From Halorubrum yunnanense (lineage in GTDB: Archaea > Halobacteriota > Halobacteria > Halobacteriales > Haloferacaceae), in the NCBI RefSeq assembly GCF_026586675.1, contig NZ_JAODIX010000035.1, positions 1-44,590 on the forward strand: 44,590 nt of DNA, written 5' to 3'. This document shows positions 23,688-32,291 of this stretch, one piece after another. Position 1 is the stretch's first letter, and the number at the start of each line of letters is the position of its first letter. The notes below the pieces were generated by a model that was given only the letters and a program-made list of their open reading frames with translations, was not told the origin of the DNA and searched no databases. Made by a program: the position numbers and the translations under genes.

Positions 23688-24551
23688 CTATCCGTCCCGC
23701 GGGTAGACCGGCTCGTCGTACTTGGCGGCGAGGTGGTCCGCGTGCTCCAGCTTCGCGTTCGCCTTGCGGAACGTCCCCAGGAGCGAGTGGATCTCCCGCT
23801 CGGTCGGGTGCGCGCGTCCGAGCAGCCGGCGCATCAGCAGCGCGTTCTTCTCGCGGACGTGCTCGCGCTGGCCGGTCACCGCGAGGAAGTCGCCGAAAAA
23901 CTCGTGGAAGCGCTCCAGGTCGGCCTCGGGGGCGCGCGTGACCGCCGTGTCCGGGAGCTGCGTCTCGTCGACGGTGAGGTCGCGGAGCTCGTAGAGGAGG
24001 ACGGTCGCGGCCTGCCCGAGGTTCAAGACCGGGTAGTCGTCGGCGGCGGGGATCGAACACACCTCGTCGAGCCGCGAGAGTTCCTCGTTGTTGAGCCCGC
24101 GGCCCTCCCGGCCGAAGACGACGGCCGTGGGGGCGTCGACGGTCTTCAACGACTCCCGGAGCTCGACGGGGGTCTTGAACGGGAAGCGCTCGTGGCTCCG
24201 GTCGTCCTCGCCGGTGATCGCGGTGGTCCCGACGGTGTGGTAGTTCGACACGACCTCGTCGAAGGTCACCGTCTCCGCGTTCGGGAGGACGTCCTCACGG
24301 GCGTGACCCGCGAAGCCGTACGCCTCGCCGCCCTCCTTCAGCTCCGGGGGATCGACCAGCTTGAGGTCCGAGAGGCCAAAGTTCTTCATCGCCCGGGCGA
24401 TGGTGCCGACGTTGCCGGGCGTCTCCGGCTCGACGACGACGACGACCGGCTTGCGGCGGGTCGACCCCTCGGATCCGTCGTCCCCGGCGCTCGCGCTGTC
24501 GCTGTCGACGCTCGCGTCTCGGTCGACGCCCGCGCCCTCGTCGCCGCTCAT
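23688..24551 (-). CDS. trmJ: SPOUT RNA 2'-O-methyltransferase, TrmJ-like
   Basis: A 287-residue SpoU/TrmH-class methyltransferase with the trefoil-knot fold. The three motifs are present: [34 protein letters not shown] and [16 protein letters not shown], the last being the S-adenosylmethionine-binding knot. The family call TrmJ (2'-O-methylation of tRNA position 32) rests on the long C-terminal helical part ([12 protein letters not shown]...[21 protein letters not shown]) and is likely but not certain. The first 34 residues are acidic and Ser-rich and probably disordered. Its ATG overlaps the stop of the upstream gene by 4 nt (ATGA). Confidence 0.85.
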   Translation of the reverse strand: MSGDEGAGVDRDASVDSDSASAGDDGSEGSTRRKPVVVVVEPETPGNVGTIARAMKNFGLSDLKLVDPPELKEGGEAYGFAGHAREDVLPNAETVTFDEVVSNYHTVGTTAITGEDDRSHERFPFKTPVELRESLKTVDAPTAVVFGREGRGLNNEELSRLDEVCSIPAADDYPVLNLGQAATVLLYELRDLTVDETQLPDTAVTRAPEADLERFHEFFGDFLAVTGQREHVREKNALLMRRLLGRAHPTEREIHSLLGTFRKANAKLEHADHLAAKYDEPVYPRDG

Positions 24552-25141
24552 CGGTTCGACGGGTAGTCGGTCGAGAGGTCGACGTCCTCGAAGTCGTCCT
24601 CGCTTAGTTCGTCGTCCGCGTCCGCCTCGCCGCCTTCCCCGCCGGCGAGTCCGAGGATGTCGATCCGGTCGCCCTCGAAGTCCCGCTCGACGCGCTCTTG
24701 GATCTCCTCCTGGTCCGGCAGGTCCGGGAGCCCGTCGGGGTCCTCGTCGACGTGCTCGACGGAGCCGTACCCCTCCGGGGCCCCGTTGCCGGCCGCGACC
24801 CACTCGTGGAAGCGGTCGCCGAACTCCAGCTCGCCGGCGTGTTCGCTGCCGCCCTCCTCGCGGAACCAGTAGATCAGGTCGGGCTCGTGTTCGGGGCAGC
24901 AGAGCACCTCGCCGTTGGGTTCCCCGTAGACGATCTCGGCCTGGTTACAGCGGTGGACCTCGCTTTCGCCGTACTCGAGGTAACAGACGTCGCACGGCTC
25001 CTCGACGAGCCCCACGAGCCTGAAGAGGCGCTCTCGGGGCCCCTCGGGGATCTCGTCGAGCGGCTTGAGCTCGCCGTCGTCGGTGAAGATCTCCTCCTCG
25101 TCGAACCGCCACCCGCGGAGGCCGACGCTCACTTTCGCCAT
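24548..25141 (-). CDS. Haloarchaeal hypothetical protein with Cys-rich centre
   Basis: A 197-residue acidic protein, first in an operon with trmJ-like, azlC and azlD. The N-terminal half is ordered ([35 protein letters not shown]); residues about 51-85 hold CDVC, a later Cys and CCPEH, which could make one zinc site. The second half is highly acidic and Gly-rich. The protein is distinct to haloarchaea as far as I can tell, and I do not recognise a named domain. The start at 25141 begins [11 protein letters not shown]; a longer frame upstream is not protein-like. RNA-related work would suit its coupling to the methyltransferase but is only a guess. Confidence 0.68.
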   Translation of the reverse strand: MAKVSVGLRGWRFDEEEIFTDDGELKPLDEIPEGPRERLFRLVGLVEEPCDVCYLEYGESEVHRCNQAEIVYGEPNGEVLCCPEHEPDLIYWFREEGGSEHAGELEFGDRFHEWVAAGNGAPEGYGSVEHVDEDPDGLPDLPDQEEIQERVERDFEGDRIDILGLAGGEGGEADADDELSEDDFEDVDLSTDYPSNR

Positions 25142-25254
25142 GCCAGCGGGTAGGCGAGCCCCAAATAAAAGCGCGTCCTTCCCGGGGCGGGCGGGCGGGC
25201 GTCGGCGAGGCGGCCGCGCGCGCGGTCGGCGGGACGGGGGACCCGTTCGCGGGG

Positions 25255-25262
25255 CATATACC
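25255..25262 (+). promoter_or_regulatory. TATA-like box of the DUF192 lipoprotein gene
   Basis: CATATACC sits 23-30 nt before the ATG at 25285, supporting that start over a GTG at 25273. Confidence 0.55.
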
Positions 25263-25284
25263 CGAGCGCCTCGTGGGTCCGCCA

Positions 25285-25830
25285 ATGCGACGCCGCGAGA
25301 TGTTGGCCGCGATCGGGGGCGGTTCGGTCGGGGGGCTCGCGGGCTGTGTCGGGAGCGGGCCGACCCCGAGCGACGGTGGCTCCGGGGCCGGTACCGACAC
25401 GGACCCCGCGACGGACTGGCCCTCCGGCGCGTACGCCGACTACGACGCGACGCCCGTCGAGGCCCGAACCCCCGACGGCGACCGCCTCGGGACGGTGACC
25501 GCCGCGGTCGCCGAGACCGGCGACCAGCGGTTTCTGGGCCTGAGCGACGCGGAATCGCTTCCGGAGGACGCCGGCATGCTGTTCGTCTTCCCCGCGGAGC
25601 GGGACAGCCTCGCGTTCGTCATGCGCGACATGGCGTTCGGAATCGACATCGTCTACGCCGACGGCGACGGGGGAATAGTCGAGATCCACAACGCGCCGGC
25701 GCCCGGCCCGAACGAGGACGGCGAAGAGCAGCGGTACCCCGGTTCGGGGCGGTACGTGCTCGAAGTCCCGTATAAATGGACCGACCGCCACGGCGTCGAG
25801 GTCGGGGACGCGTTACTGTTCGATTTATAA
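25285..25830 (+). CDS. Tat-exported DUF192 lipoprotein
   Basis: A 181-residue protein. [13 protein letters not shown] has a twin-arginine signal, followed by the lipobox LAGC with the Cys at about residue 21, so it should be exported folded and anchored by a lipid. After a Gly/Ser/Asp linker comes a DUF192 domain (about 48-181) with the usual pattern [38 protein letters not shown] and a final [17 protein letters not shown]. The family is a small beta-barrel of unknown role. The start follows from the TATA-like box and the RR signal. A 14-nt match to the 57-bp repeat lies 16 bp after the stop. Confidence 0.85.
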   Translation: MRRREMLAAIGGGSVGGLAGCVGSGPTPSDGGSGAGTDTDPATDWPSGAYADYDATPVEARTPDGDRLGTVTAAVAETGDQRFLGLSDAESLPEDAGMLFVFPAERDSLAFVMRDMAFGIDIVYADGDGGIVEIHNAPAPGPNEDGEEQRYPGSGRYVLEVPYKWTDRHGVEVGDALLFDL

Positions 25831-25845
25831 CCGATCGTCGGTCTG

Positions 25846-25859
25846 TTTATAAATAGTCG
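25846..25859 (+). repeat. Fragment of the TATA unit of the GC-rich repeat family
   Basis: TTTATAAATAGTCG just after the DUF192 gene; its last 13 bases match the 57-bp tandem unit at 38628-38697. The sequence around it is not similar, so this is either a short relic or chance use of a TATA box. Confidence 0.35.
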
Positions 25860-26013
25860 TCTCCGGACTCCGGCGTCTCAGGTCTCGGTAGGTCCCGGTC
25901 ACTGAGAGTTCGTCGAAGGCGAGACTGGCGCGGAACGAACAGGAGAGACCGCGAATCGAGAGGGATCGCGGAGAGGCGCGAAACGCCCCTCCGAGAGTGC
26001 GTTCGGTCGGTCG

Positions 26014-26862
26014 CTACTGGCTGCTGTTTCCGCCGTTGCCGTTTCCACCGCCGTTGCCGTTTCCACCGCCGTTGCCGTTGCCGCCGCTGTCGCCGTTGTC
26101 GTCGCCGTCGTCTGACCCGATAAACGGGGTGACAGCGTCGAGAACGGCCTGCTGGGAGAGGGCCGAGTCGAACGCGTTCGGGAAGGGGATCTCGCCGTTA
26201 ATGTGATTGAGGAACGCCGCGTGACGCGCCTCGACGCTGTGGATCGACAGCGCGGCCCCCAGGAGGTCGGGGCTCTCGATGAACGGCGCCGCGCCGGCGT
26301 ACGCCGCGACCCCCGTGTTCTCGAACACCTGGGCGGTCGCCAGGAACCCGTCCACGGTGTCAACCCCGAAGTCGTAGGTGGCCTCGGCGTTGGGCTCCCC
26401 GCCGAGCAGCGCGATCGCCTCGCTGAGGACCTCGACGTGGGTGGCCTCGTGTTCGCCGATCACCTCGACGTAGTCGTACGTCATCTGGACCTCGTTCGAC
26501 GTTTCGCTGCTGAGCTCCGAGAGGGGCATATCGTACTCCGCCCGCGCGAAGTCGTCCGCGCTGAACGTCTCTAACTCCTCGCGATAGAACGCGTTCTCGA
26601 GGTGTTCCAGCGTGAGCGCGTAGTTCAACACGTCGATGTCGGTCCCCTGCACGTCGTCGAAGTCCGCCGTCATCTCCTCCGCAGTGCTGTCCCCGCCCTG
26701 TCCCATCGCGAGGCCCGTGCCACCGCCGAGCGCGAGTACCGTCCCCCCGGCGAGCGCCGAGCGGCTCAGGAAGCTCCGACGGGAATCGCCGCCCTCCGCC
26801 TGTTCTTTCACCGACTCTGCGATTCGTTCCGCGTACGCCTTGGGGTCGTCTATGTCTGTCAT
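26014..26862 (-). CDS. Tat-exported ferritin-like protein with Gly/Asn-rich tail
   Basis: A 282-residue protein. After a 27-residue cytoplasmic head there is a twin-arginine signal (DSRRSFLSRSALAGG, RR at 28-29). The mature part is a four-helix ferritin-like domain with candidate metal ligands in LEHLENAFY, EHEATH (E-x-x-H) and VEARHAAFLN (E-x-x-H), so a di-iron or oxygen-reactive site is plausible. The family resembles desiccation-associated proteins. The last 35 residues repeat GGNGNG, encoded by an 18-nt DNA repeat, a likely flexible tail. The first codon is only 2 bp from the 376-bp mobile element, which therefore occupies the whole upstream region. Confidence 0.83.
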   Translation of the reverse strand: MTDIDDPKAYAERIAESVKEQAEGGDSRRSFLSRSALAGGTVLALGGGTGLAMGQGGDSTAEEMTADFDDVQGTDIDVLNYALTLEHLENAFYREELETFSADDFARAEYDMPLSELSSETSNEVQMTYDYVEVIGEHEATHVEVLSEAIALLGGEPNAEATYDFGVDTVDGFLATAQVFENTGVAAYAGAAPFIESPDLLGAALSIHSVEARHAAFLNHINGEIPFPNAFDSALSQQAVLDAVTPFIGSDDGDDNGDSGGNGNGGGNGNGGGNGNGGNSSQ

Positions 26863-26864
26863 CG

Positions 26865-27240
26865 TTACGGAGAATTGAGGAGAAAGCCTCGCCGTTCACG
26901 GCGGGGATGAATCCGACAAACCCTCCACGAACCACGTTCGGCGTGCCGAAAGGATGTTTTAAGTAACCTGAGACGTATTTGATGGCAACCGAGGCGGTCC
27001 ACCCGCCCCACTAATCGGACAATATCGGGATTCCCTCATTTCAAGCGGAAGACACCCTCTTCCGTGTCGAAATAGGGTGTAGGCAGTCAGAAGTACCTCC
27101 GAATCCCATGCCGGGATAGGAGTAACGGCTGGTTGGCACAGCCAGTAGCCGTCATCGAGGCGTCTACAAACCTTCAACATCCCAACCCAGCGGTGCGGTG
27201 CCGTGGGAATCTTCGCCCTTCAGGGCGGAGAGGATGTCAA
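26865..27240 (-). mobile_element. IS200/IS605-derived non-autonomous element (PATE/MITE-like), copy 2
   Basis: The same 376-bp element as 13068-13443, in opposite orientation, with three base changes in total. Read on the minus strand it begins TTGAC at 27240 and ends at 26865, 2 bp before the ATG of the ferritin-like gene. Inside, near the end that faces this gene, CTTAAAAC (about 26956-26963) could act as a TATA box directed at it, about 95 nt from the ATG; the subterminal hairpin would then be in the leader. Confidence 0.82.
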
Positions 27241-27597
27241 ACCGGGTGATCCCCGGCGTCCGACGGTTCGGGCACATGACTCATAGTTATATACAGGGTA
27301 GAAACAGTACCGCTGCGTTACTTTTGCATAACTGAATAGTACGTTCACAGCGCCGGCAGCGGTCGAGACGACGGGTTCGCGGTGTTCGCGCAGCCGTCGC
27401 CGGCGGCGTCGTCGTCGGCCGTCGGCGGAGCGGTTGGCTCCTGCTTACTCGCGGCCGATAGGTGCTCACGGCACCGCTTAGTCGGGTATTGGTCCCGATG
27501 CCGCACCGGTCGCGCTCGACCCGATTCCGACTCCGGTCTCCCGGCGAGGACGTCGGGTACTCGCCCCGTTTATGTCGCTCGCGCCCGTGGTAACGGT
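27241..27597. other. Intergenic region with a probable displaced promoter
   Basis: No gene is seen. A TATA-like word at 27286-27293 (GTATATAAC on the minus strand) points to the ferritin-like gene, and without the 376-bp element it would lie about 50 nt before that gene's ATG. On the plus strand the folP start at 27598 is preceded by TTTATG (27569-27574), a weak box about 27 nt upstream. The rest is C/G-rich without pattern that I can name. Confidence 0.45.
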
Positions 27598-28848
27598 ATG
27601 CAAAACGTGGACGCCGCGGGGCTCGGAATCGGCGACGATCACCCACCGCGGATCATGGGCGTGCTCAACGTCTCCGCGGAGTCGCCGTACGATCCGAGCG
27701 TGTACGACGACCCGGGCGAGGCCGCCGCGTACGTCGACGAGGAGCTGATCGGCGAGGGCGCCGACATCGTCGACGTCGGCCTCGAATCGGCCAACAAGGA
27801 CCTCGACGTGCTCTCGGCCGAGGGGGAGCTGGACCGCCTCGACACGGCGATCGAGACCCTCGAATCGACCTCCGGCGACGCCGTCTGGTCGATCGAGACC
27901 CGCTATCACGAGGTCGCCGACGAGGCGCTGGCGCGGGGGTTCGACATGGTCAACGACATCTGCGGCTTCGCCGACCCCGAGATGCCCCGCGTCTGCCGCG
28001 AGCACGACGCCGCCGTCTCGAAGATGGCCTCGCCGCCGGACGTGGAGCGGCCGGGGGCGATCGAGGACGTGGACGAGATATACGACGCGCTGTCGATGAA
28101 CGGGCTCACCGACAAGACGATCCTCGACCCCGCCTTCGGCGGGTGGTCCGAGGCGAAGACCCACGCCGACGACCGCGAGACGTTCGACCGCCTGCGAGAG
28201 TTCCGGGGGTACGGCCGCCCCCTGCTCGTCTCGATCAACCGCAAGAGCTTCCTCAAGACGATCGCGGGCCGCTCCACCGAGGAGGCCCTTCCGGTGTCGC
28301 TCGCCGCCACGTCGATGGCGGTCGAGCGCGGCGCACACGTGATCCGCACCCACGACGTCGCCGAGACCCGCGACGCGGCGCTCGTCGGCGCCGAGTTCGC
28401 TCGCGACCGCGTCCGCTCGGGCCGCGACGCGGGCGACGTCGCCGTCGAGGAGCTCGACGTGACGACCGCGCGCGAGGCGAAGCGCCACCTCGACAGGCTC
28501 GGCGTCGACCGCGACGTCGCCGGCGACGCCGCCGTTCGCTCCTACGAACTCGCCGGGCTCCCGGAGCCGGCGGTCGGCGCGCTCCGGGCCGCGACAGCGG
28601 GAGCCGAGGGGGTCGACGGGGCCGCGTTCGCCCTCGCGGGGGCGGCCGACGCGGCGACCGCCGACCCGCCCTCCGCGACCGACGGGGGCGCCGTCGACGG
28701 CGGTGAGGTCGACGAGCCCGCGGGAGCCGGCGGGACCGGGCTCGTGGTCTGTACGCCTGCCGGGCTCGCAGGGATCAGAGACGCGGTTTCCGGTGTTTCC
28801 GCCGCGCTCGACGCCGCGCTCGAAACGATTGACGCCGGCCGGAAGTAA
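27598..28848 (+). CDS. folP: Dihydropteroate synthase family protein
   Basis: A 416-residue protein of the dihydropteroate synthase family, which joins a pterin diphosphate to a p-aminobenzoate-type acceptor on the folate or methanopterin route. The pterin-binding barrel is evident: RIMGVLNVSAESPY (18-31), the GADIVDVGLESANKD strand, ILDPAFGGWSEAKT, INRKSFLK and HVIRTHDVAETRDA near the end of the barrel. The bacterial enzyme is about 280 residues; here about 130 extra residues follow, first a helical part and then an Ala/Gly-rich segment. The Met at 27598 begins MQNVDAAGLG, and the longer frame upstream is not similar. The next gene, mptE, acts just before it in the pterin branch, so the pair makes metabolic sense. 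Confidence 0.85.
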   Translation: MQNVDAAGLGIGDDHPPRIMGVLNVSAESPYDPSVYDDPGEAAAYVDEELIGEGADIVDVGLESANKDLDVLSAEGELDRLDTAIETLESTSGDAVWSIETRYHEVADEALARGFDMVNDICGFADPEMPRVCREHDAAVSKMASPPDVERPGAIEDVDEIYDALSMNGLTDKTILDPAFGGWSEAKTHADDRETFDRLREFRGYGRPLLVSINRKSFLKTIAGRSTEEALPVSLAATSMAVERGAHVIRTHDVAETRDAALVGAEFARDRVRSGRDAGDVAVEELDVTTAREAKRHLDRLGVDRDVAGDAAVRSYELAGLPEPAVGALRAATAGAEGVDGAAFALAGAADAATADPPSATDGGAVDGGEVDEPAGAGGTGLVVCTPAGLAGIRDAVSGVSAALDAALETIDAGRK

Positions 28849-29028
28849 GAGAAAGTTTATGCCGTCGTGCAGACAACCAATCGATCGGACGCCGGAGGGG
28901 CACGCGGGTAGGGGTACTCAGTGCTACTCCGGCCCATACCACATTCGAACCCGCCAGCGACGGCGCCGCGCGGCGCCCGAGCGAGGGCGGAACTGCGACG
29001 TCGGCGGAGTTCACTCGGAGGGGCCCAC

Positions 29029-29736
29029 GTGAACTTCGAGACGTTCGAGCCGACCTACGAGGCGATCCTCGCGGAGTTCGGCTTCGAGCGAGCCGCAGAC
29101 GAGCGCGCCCGCGACGTCGCCGCCGAGCTGGCGACCCCCTTCCCGCTCGACCGGCTCGGCGACTGGCGCGGCGCGACCGTCGCGGTCGCGGGCGCCGCGC
29201 CGCGACTGGTCGAGGACGTCGATATCGCCCGCGACGCCGACGTCGTCGTTGCCGCCTCGACCGCCGTCGACGTCCTCCGCGACCGGGGAGTCGAAGTGGA
29301 CTGCATGGTGACCGACCTCGACAAGAACCCGGAGACGGCCGCGGCGCTGACCCGCGATGGCGTGCCGGTCGCGGCCCACGCCCACGGCGACAACGTCCCC
29401 GCCGTCCGCGAGTGGCTCCCGCGGTTCGCCGACGAGTGGACGCTGGCGACGACGCAGGCGGCGCCGACGGGACCGGTCGTCAACACGGGGGGGTTCACCG
29501 ACGGCGACCGCGCCGCCTTCCTCGCCGACCACGTTGGCGCCGGCCGGCTCGTCTTCCCCGGCTGGGAGTTCGACGACCCCGACGTCGGTCCCATGAAGGC
29601 CAGGAAGCTCGACTGGGCCGCCCGGCTGCTGCGGTGGCTCGAACGCCGCCGGGACGAGCGGTTCGGAATTCTCGACGGGCGGCGAGGGGAGTCGGACGCG
29701 GCGCTCGACCGGATCCTGTCCGGCGGCGATCAGTAG
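29029..29736 (+). CDS. mptE: 6-hydroxymethylpterin diphosphokinase MptE-like
   Basis: A 235-residue protein of the archaeal MptE (DUF115) family, which puts a diphosphate on 6-hydroxymethyl-7,8-dihydropterin, replacing bacterial FolK. Seen are VAVAGAAPRLVEDVD, MVTDLDKNPETAA, AHAHGDNVPAV and VNTGGFTDGDRAAFLA, all typical of this fold. I chose the GTG at 29029, where similarity starts (NFETFEPTYEAILAEFGF). It lies 180 bp after folP on the same strand and supplies that enzyme's substrate. The stop overlaps the end of the convergent creatininase gene by 7 nt. Confidence 0.87.
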   Translation: MNFETFEPTYEAILAEFGFERAADERARDVAAELATPFPLDRLGDWRGATVAVAGAAPRLVEDVDIARDADVVVAASTAVDVLRDRGVEVDCMVTDLDKNPETAAALTRDGVPVAAHAHGDNVPAVREWLPRFADEWTLATTQAAPTGPVVNTGGFTDGDRAAFLADHVGAGRLVFPGWEFDDPDVGPMKARKLDWAARLLRWLERRRDERFGILDGRRGESDAALDRILSGGDQ

Positions 29737-30515
29737 GGCGACGACTCGACGCGCTCCTTCGGCAGCAGCTCCTCGCGGTCGCGCGCCTCCAGCCACTCTA
29801 CCAGCTGCACGAGCTGATCGGTCGCGGCCTCGAACAGCCGCTCGGCCTTCTCCGGCGTCACGTCGGTCGGGTCGCCGAAGGCCCCGTTCGCGGAGTTGTC
29901 GACCGAGTCGTAGAACGTCCGGGCGCCGTGGACGAACGCGTCGGAGTCGCCGAGGTGGACCAGCCCGTCGTCGCGGGCGTTCTCCAGCTGGTCCTCGCGG
30001 ACGAGCTCGGGGGCGATGTGGGTGATCATCGCGGTCTCTTTCGGGCCCGCGTGGGGACCGTTGTGTTCGAACAACTCGTCGACGAGCTCCGGGATCGACT
30101 CGTCCCACATCCACTCCAACGCGTACGTCGTCCCGTCTCGGTGGAGCCGTCGGCCGACCTCGCGGAGGTGCTGGACGTTACCGCCGTGGGCGTTCACGTA
30201 GACGACGCGGTCGATCCCGTGGTACGCGAGGTTCCGGGTGAACGCCTCGACGTACTCTCTGAACTCCGGCGGGTCGACCCACATCGTCCCCGGGAACTGC
30301 CGGTGGTGCGGGCTGACGCCCACCTGTATCGTCGGCGTGCGGATCACGTCGGCCTCCTCGGCGGCCGCGCTCGCGAGCGCCTCGGCGATGAGGTGGTCGG
30401 TCGCCAGCGGGAGGTGCGGTCCGTGCTGCTCGGTGGAGCCGAGGGGGACGACCGCGACGGACTCCTCCGAGAGCCGCGCTCCGAGTTCCGGCCACGTCCG
30501 GTCGGCGAGGTACAT
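29730..30515 (-). CDS. Creatininase-family amidohydrolase
   Basis: A 261-residue metal-dependent amidohydrolase of the creatininase family. The ligands are visible in PLGSTEQHGPHLPLATDH (about 24-41), VNAHGGN and HAGPKETA, which are the Glu, His, Asp and His/Glu sites of the family. Archaeal members include ArfB, which removes formyl from an early intermediate of riboflavin and coenzyme F420 synthesis, and closeness to pterin genes makes this attractive; creatinine itself is unlikely as substrate. The Met at 30515 begins MYLADRTWPEL. Convergent overlap of 7 nt with mptE. Confidence 0.83.
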   Translation of the reverse strand: MYLADRTWPELGARLSEESVAVVPLGSTEQHGPHLPLATDHLIAEALASAAAEEADVIRTPTIQVGVSPHHRQFPGTMWVDPPEFREYVEAFTRNLAYHGIDRVVYVNAHGGNVQHLREVGRRLHRDGTTYALEWMWDESIPELVDELFEHNGPHAGPKETAMITHIAPELVREDQLENARDDGLVHLGDSDAFVHGARTFYDSVDNSANGAFGDPTDVTPEKAERLFEAATDQLVQLVEWLEARDREELLPKERVESSPY

Positions 30516-30621
30516 ATCGGGAGGTGTGCGTCGGGACGTATGAACCCGGCCGTTCCGGCGCGGCTCGCCGTCTCGTCGCGTGTCGCCACCCTTTTTGTGT
30601 CGTCCGGCCGAATTGGCCGTT

Positions 30622-31035
30622 ATGTTCGGAGGCGGCGGCATGAACCCGCGAAAGATGAAACAGATGATGAAACAGATGGGAATCGACGTCGAGGACATCG
30701 ACGCCGAGCGGGTCGTCATCGAGACGGCCGACGGCGACGACCTCGTCTTCGACGGCGCCCAGGTCACCAAGATGGACGCGCAGGGCCAGGAGACCTACCA
30801 GATCGTCGGCTCGCCGGAGGCGGTCGCCGACGCGGGCGCCGGCGGGGGGCCTTCGGCCGTCGAGGCCGACGCGGGCGCGGCGGCGATCGAAGACGACGGC
30901 ACAGATGACGCCGGCGTCCCGGACGAGGACGTGGCGCTGGTCGCCGAGCGCGCCGGCGTGCCGCAGTCGACGGCTCGCGAGGCCCTGGAAGACGCCGACG
31001 GCGACCTCGCCGCCGCGATCGCGGCCCTGGAGTGA
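30622..31035 (+). CDS. nac: Nascent polypeptide-associated complex protein (alpha-NAC)
   Basis: A 137-residue archaeal NAC, a homodimer that binds ribosomes and shields emerging chains. The Met/Lys-rich start [20 protein letters not shown], the NAC domain (about 17-65: [21 protein letters not shown]), an acidic linker and a UBA domain (about 98-137: [35 protein letters not shown], in parts) are all in order. It is followed 10 bp later by trmI, so they probably share one transcript. The start is fixed by the [12 protein letters not shown] motif. Confidence 0.92.
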   Translation: MFGGGGMNPRKMKQMMKQMGIDVEDIDAERVVIETADGDDLVFDGAQVTKMDAQGQETYQIVGSPEAVADAGAGGGPSAVEADAGAAAIEDDGTDDAGVPDEDVALVAERAGVPQSTAREALEDADGDLAAAIAALE

Positions 31036-31045
31036 CTGATCCGGC

Positions 31046-31786
31046 GTGACGGACGCCGCGTACCTGCTGGTCCACGACGACCGGGAGTACCTGTTGGAGC
31101 CCGGCGAGGAGTTCGGCACCGACCTCGGCGTGCTCGAAGTTCCCGAGGACGTCGCCGACGGCGACACCGTCGAGACCCACCTCGGCACCGCCTTCGAGGT
31201 CCGCGAACTCCGCGGCCCGGACCTGTTCAACCACCTCGAGCGCACCGGCGCCCCGATGATGCCCCGCGACGTGGGGCTCGTGATGGGCCACACCGGCGCG
31301 TCGGGGGGCGACCGCGTCCTCGACGCCGGCACCGGCACGGGGATCCTCGCCGCCTATCTCGGCCGCGCCGGCGCGGACGTGACGAGCTACGAGGTCGACG
31401 ACGAGTTCGCCGACGTCGCCCGCGCGAACATGGCGACTGCCGGCGTCGCCGACCGCGTCGAGGTCCGCACCGGCGACATCACCGAGGAGCTGGACGCGCT
31501 CGCCGACGGGGACCCCTTCGACGCCCTCACGCTCGACACGGGGGACGCGCCCGCGGTCGTCGAGCGCGCGGACGAGGTGCTCGCCTCGGGCGGCTGTCTC
31601 GCCGTCTACTCGCCGTTCGTGGAGGGGACCCGCGACGCCGTCCTCGCCGCCCGCGAGGCGGGTCTCGACGGGATCGAGACGCTGGAGACGATCCAGCGCG
31701 AGATGGACTTCTCCGACCGCGGCTCCCGCCCCTCCACGGCGGGCGTCGGCCACACCGGCTACCTCGTCTTCGCGCGGGCGCCCTGA
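31046..31786 (+). CDS. trmI: tRNA (adenine-N1)-methyltransferase TrmI
   Basis: A 246-residue class I methyltransferase. The N-terminal small barrel (YLLVHDDREYLLEPG) precedes LFNHLERTGAPMMPRDVGLVMGHTG and the S-adenosylmethionine loop VLDAGTGTGILAAYLGRAGA (about 92-111), then SYEVDDEFADVARAN, all typical of archaeal TrmI, which forms m1A at tRNA positions 57/58. The GTG start at 31046 follows the nac stop by 10 bp. Confidence 0.88.
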   Translation: MTDAAYLLVHDDREYLLEPGEEFGTDLGVLEVPEDVADGDTVETHLGTAFEVRELRGPDLFNHLERTGAPMMPRDVGLVMGHTGASGGDRVLDAGTGTGILAAYLGRAGADVTSYEVDDEFADVARANMATAGVADRVEVRTGDITEELDALADGDPFDALTLDTGDAPAVVERADEVLASGGCLAVYSPFVEGTRDAVLAAREAGLDGIETLETIQREMDFSDRGSRPSTAGVGHTGYLVFARAP

Positions 31787-31940
31787 CCGGCGCAACGCTC
31801 TTTCCGGTTCCGCCGCCACGGACCGTACGGTTTCTCCGGCGGAGAGCGGCGACGGAAACAGAGACAGCGACGGCGCGACCGCCGAGCCCTCCGCGGTCGC
31901 CGTCGCTATCGGCGAGTCCGGCGAGGACTTCACCGACGCG

Positions 31941-32219
31941 TTGGAGTCGGCGCTCGCGGGACGGTCCGGCGTCGTCGCCGTCGGTGTCCCGCTCGGACTG
32001 CTCCCGCCGGTCCTCGCGGCTCGGCGACGGACCGAGAGCGGCGCGTCGTGGCGGGTCGCCTGTCGCCCAGACGCCGTCGACGCGCTCCGCCGGGCCAGGC
32101 CGACCGAGGTGCTCAGCGTGCTCCGGGGGCGGTTCGCGCTCCCGCTCGACGAGGACGGAACCCTCCGCCGCGGTCCCGACGGCGAGGGGCGCCGACCGGT
32201 GTGGGACCGGAAGCGGTGA
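31941..32219 (+). CDS. Small conserved-looking protein with uncertain start
   Basis: From a TTG at 31941 the frame gives 92 residues, MESALAGRSGVVAVGVPLGL... with a hydrophobic stretch VVAVGVPLGLLPPVLA and a basic end. Codons with C or G in the third position continue upstream in the same frame to about 31827 with no ATG or GTG, so the true protein is probably about 130 residues. The codon at 31827-31829 is ACG, one base from ATG and well placed for a start. No family is recognised with confidence. It lies between trmI and the aminotransferase gene and may be a slightly broken gene. Confidence 0.42.
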   Translation: MESALAGRSGVVAVGVPLGLLPPVLAARRRTESGASWRVACRPDAVDALRRARPTEVLSVLRGRFALPLDEDGTLRRGPDGEGRRPVWDRKR

Positions 32220-32291
32220 GCGCCGGTCGAGCGGCTCCGCGGCGGCGCCGACGTGACAAGAACTAACTCCCGGCAGCGCCCCCCAACGAAT

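Noticed and set aside
28849-29028. tRNA or other stable RNA gene between folP and mptE
   Set aside because: TTCGAAC-like text at about 28944-28950 recalls a T-arm, but no acceptor stem or anticodon arm can be folded around it.
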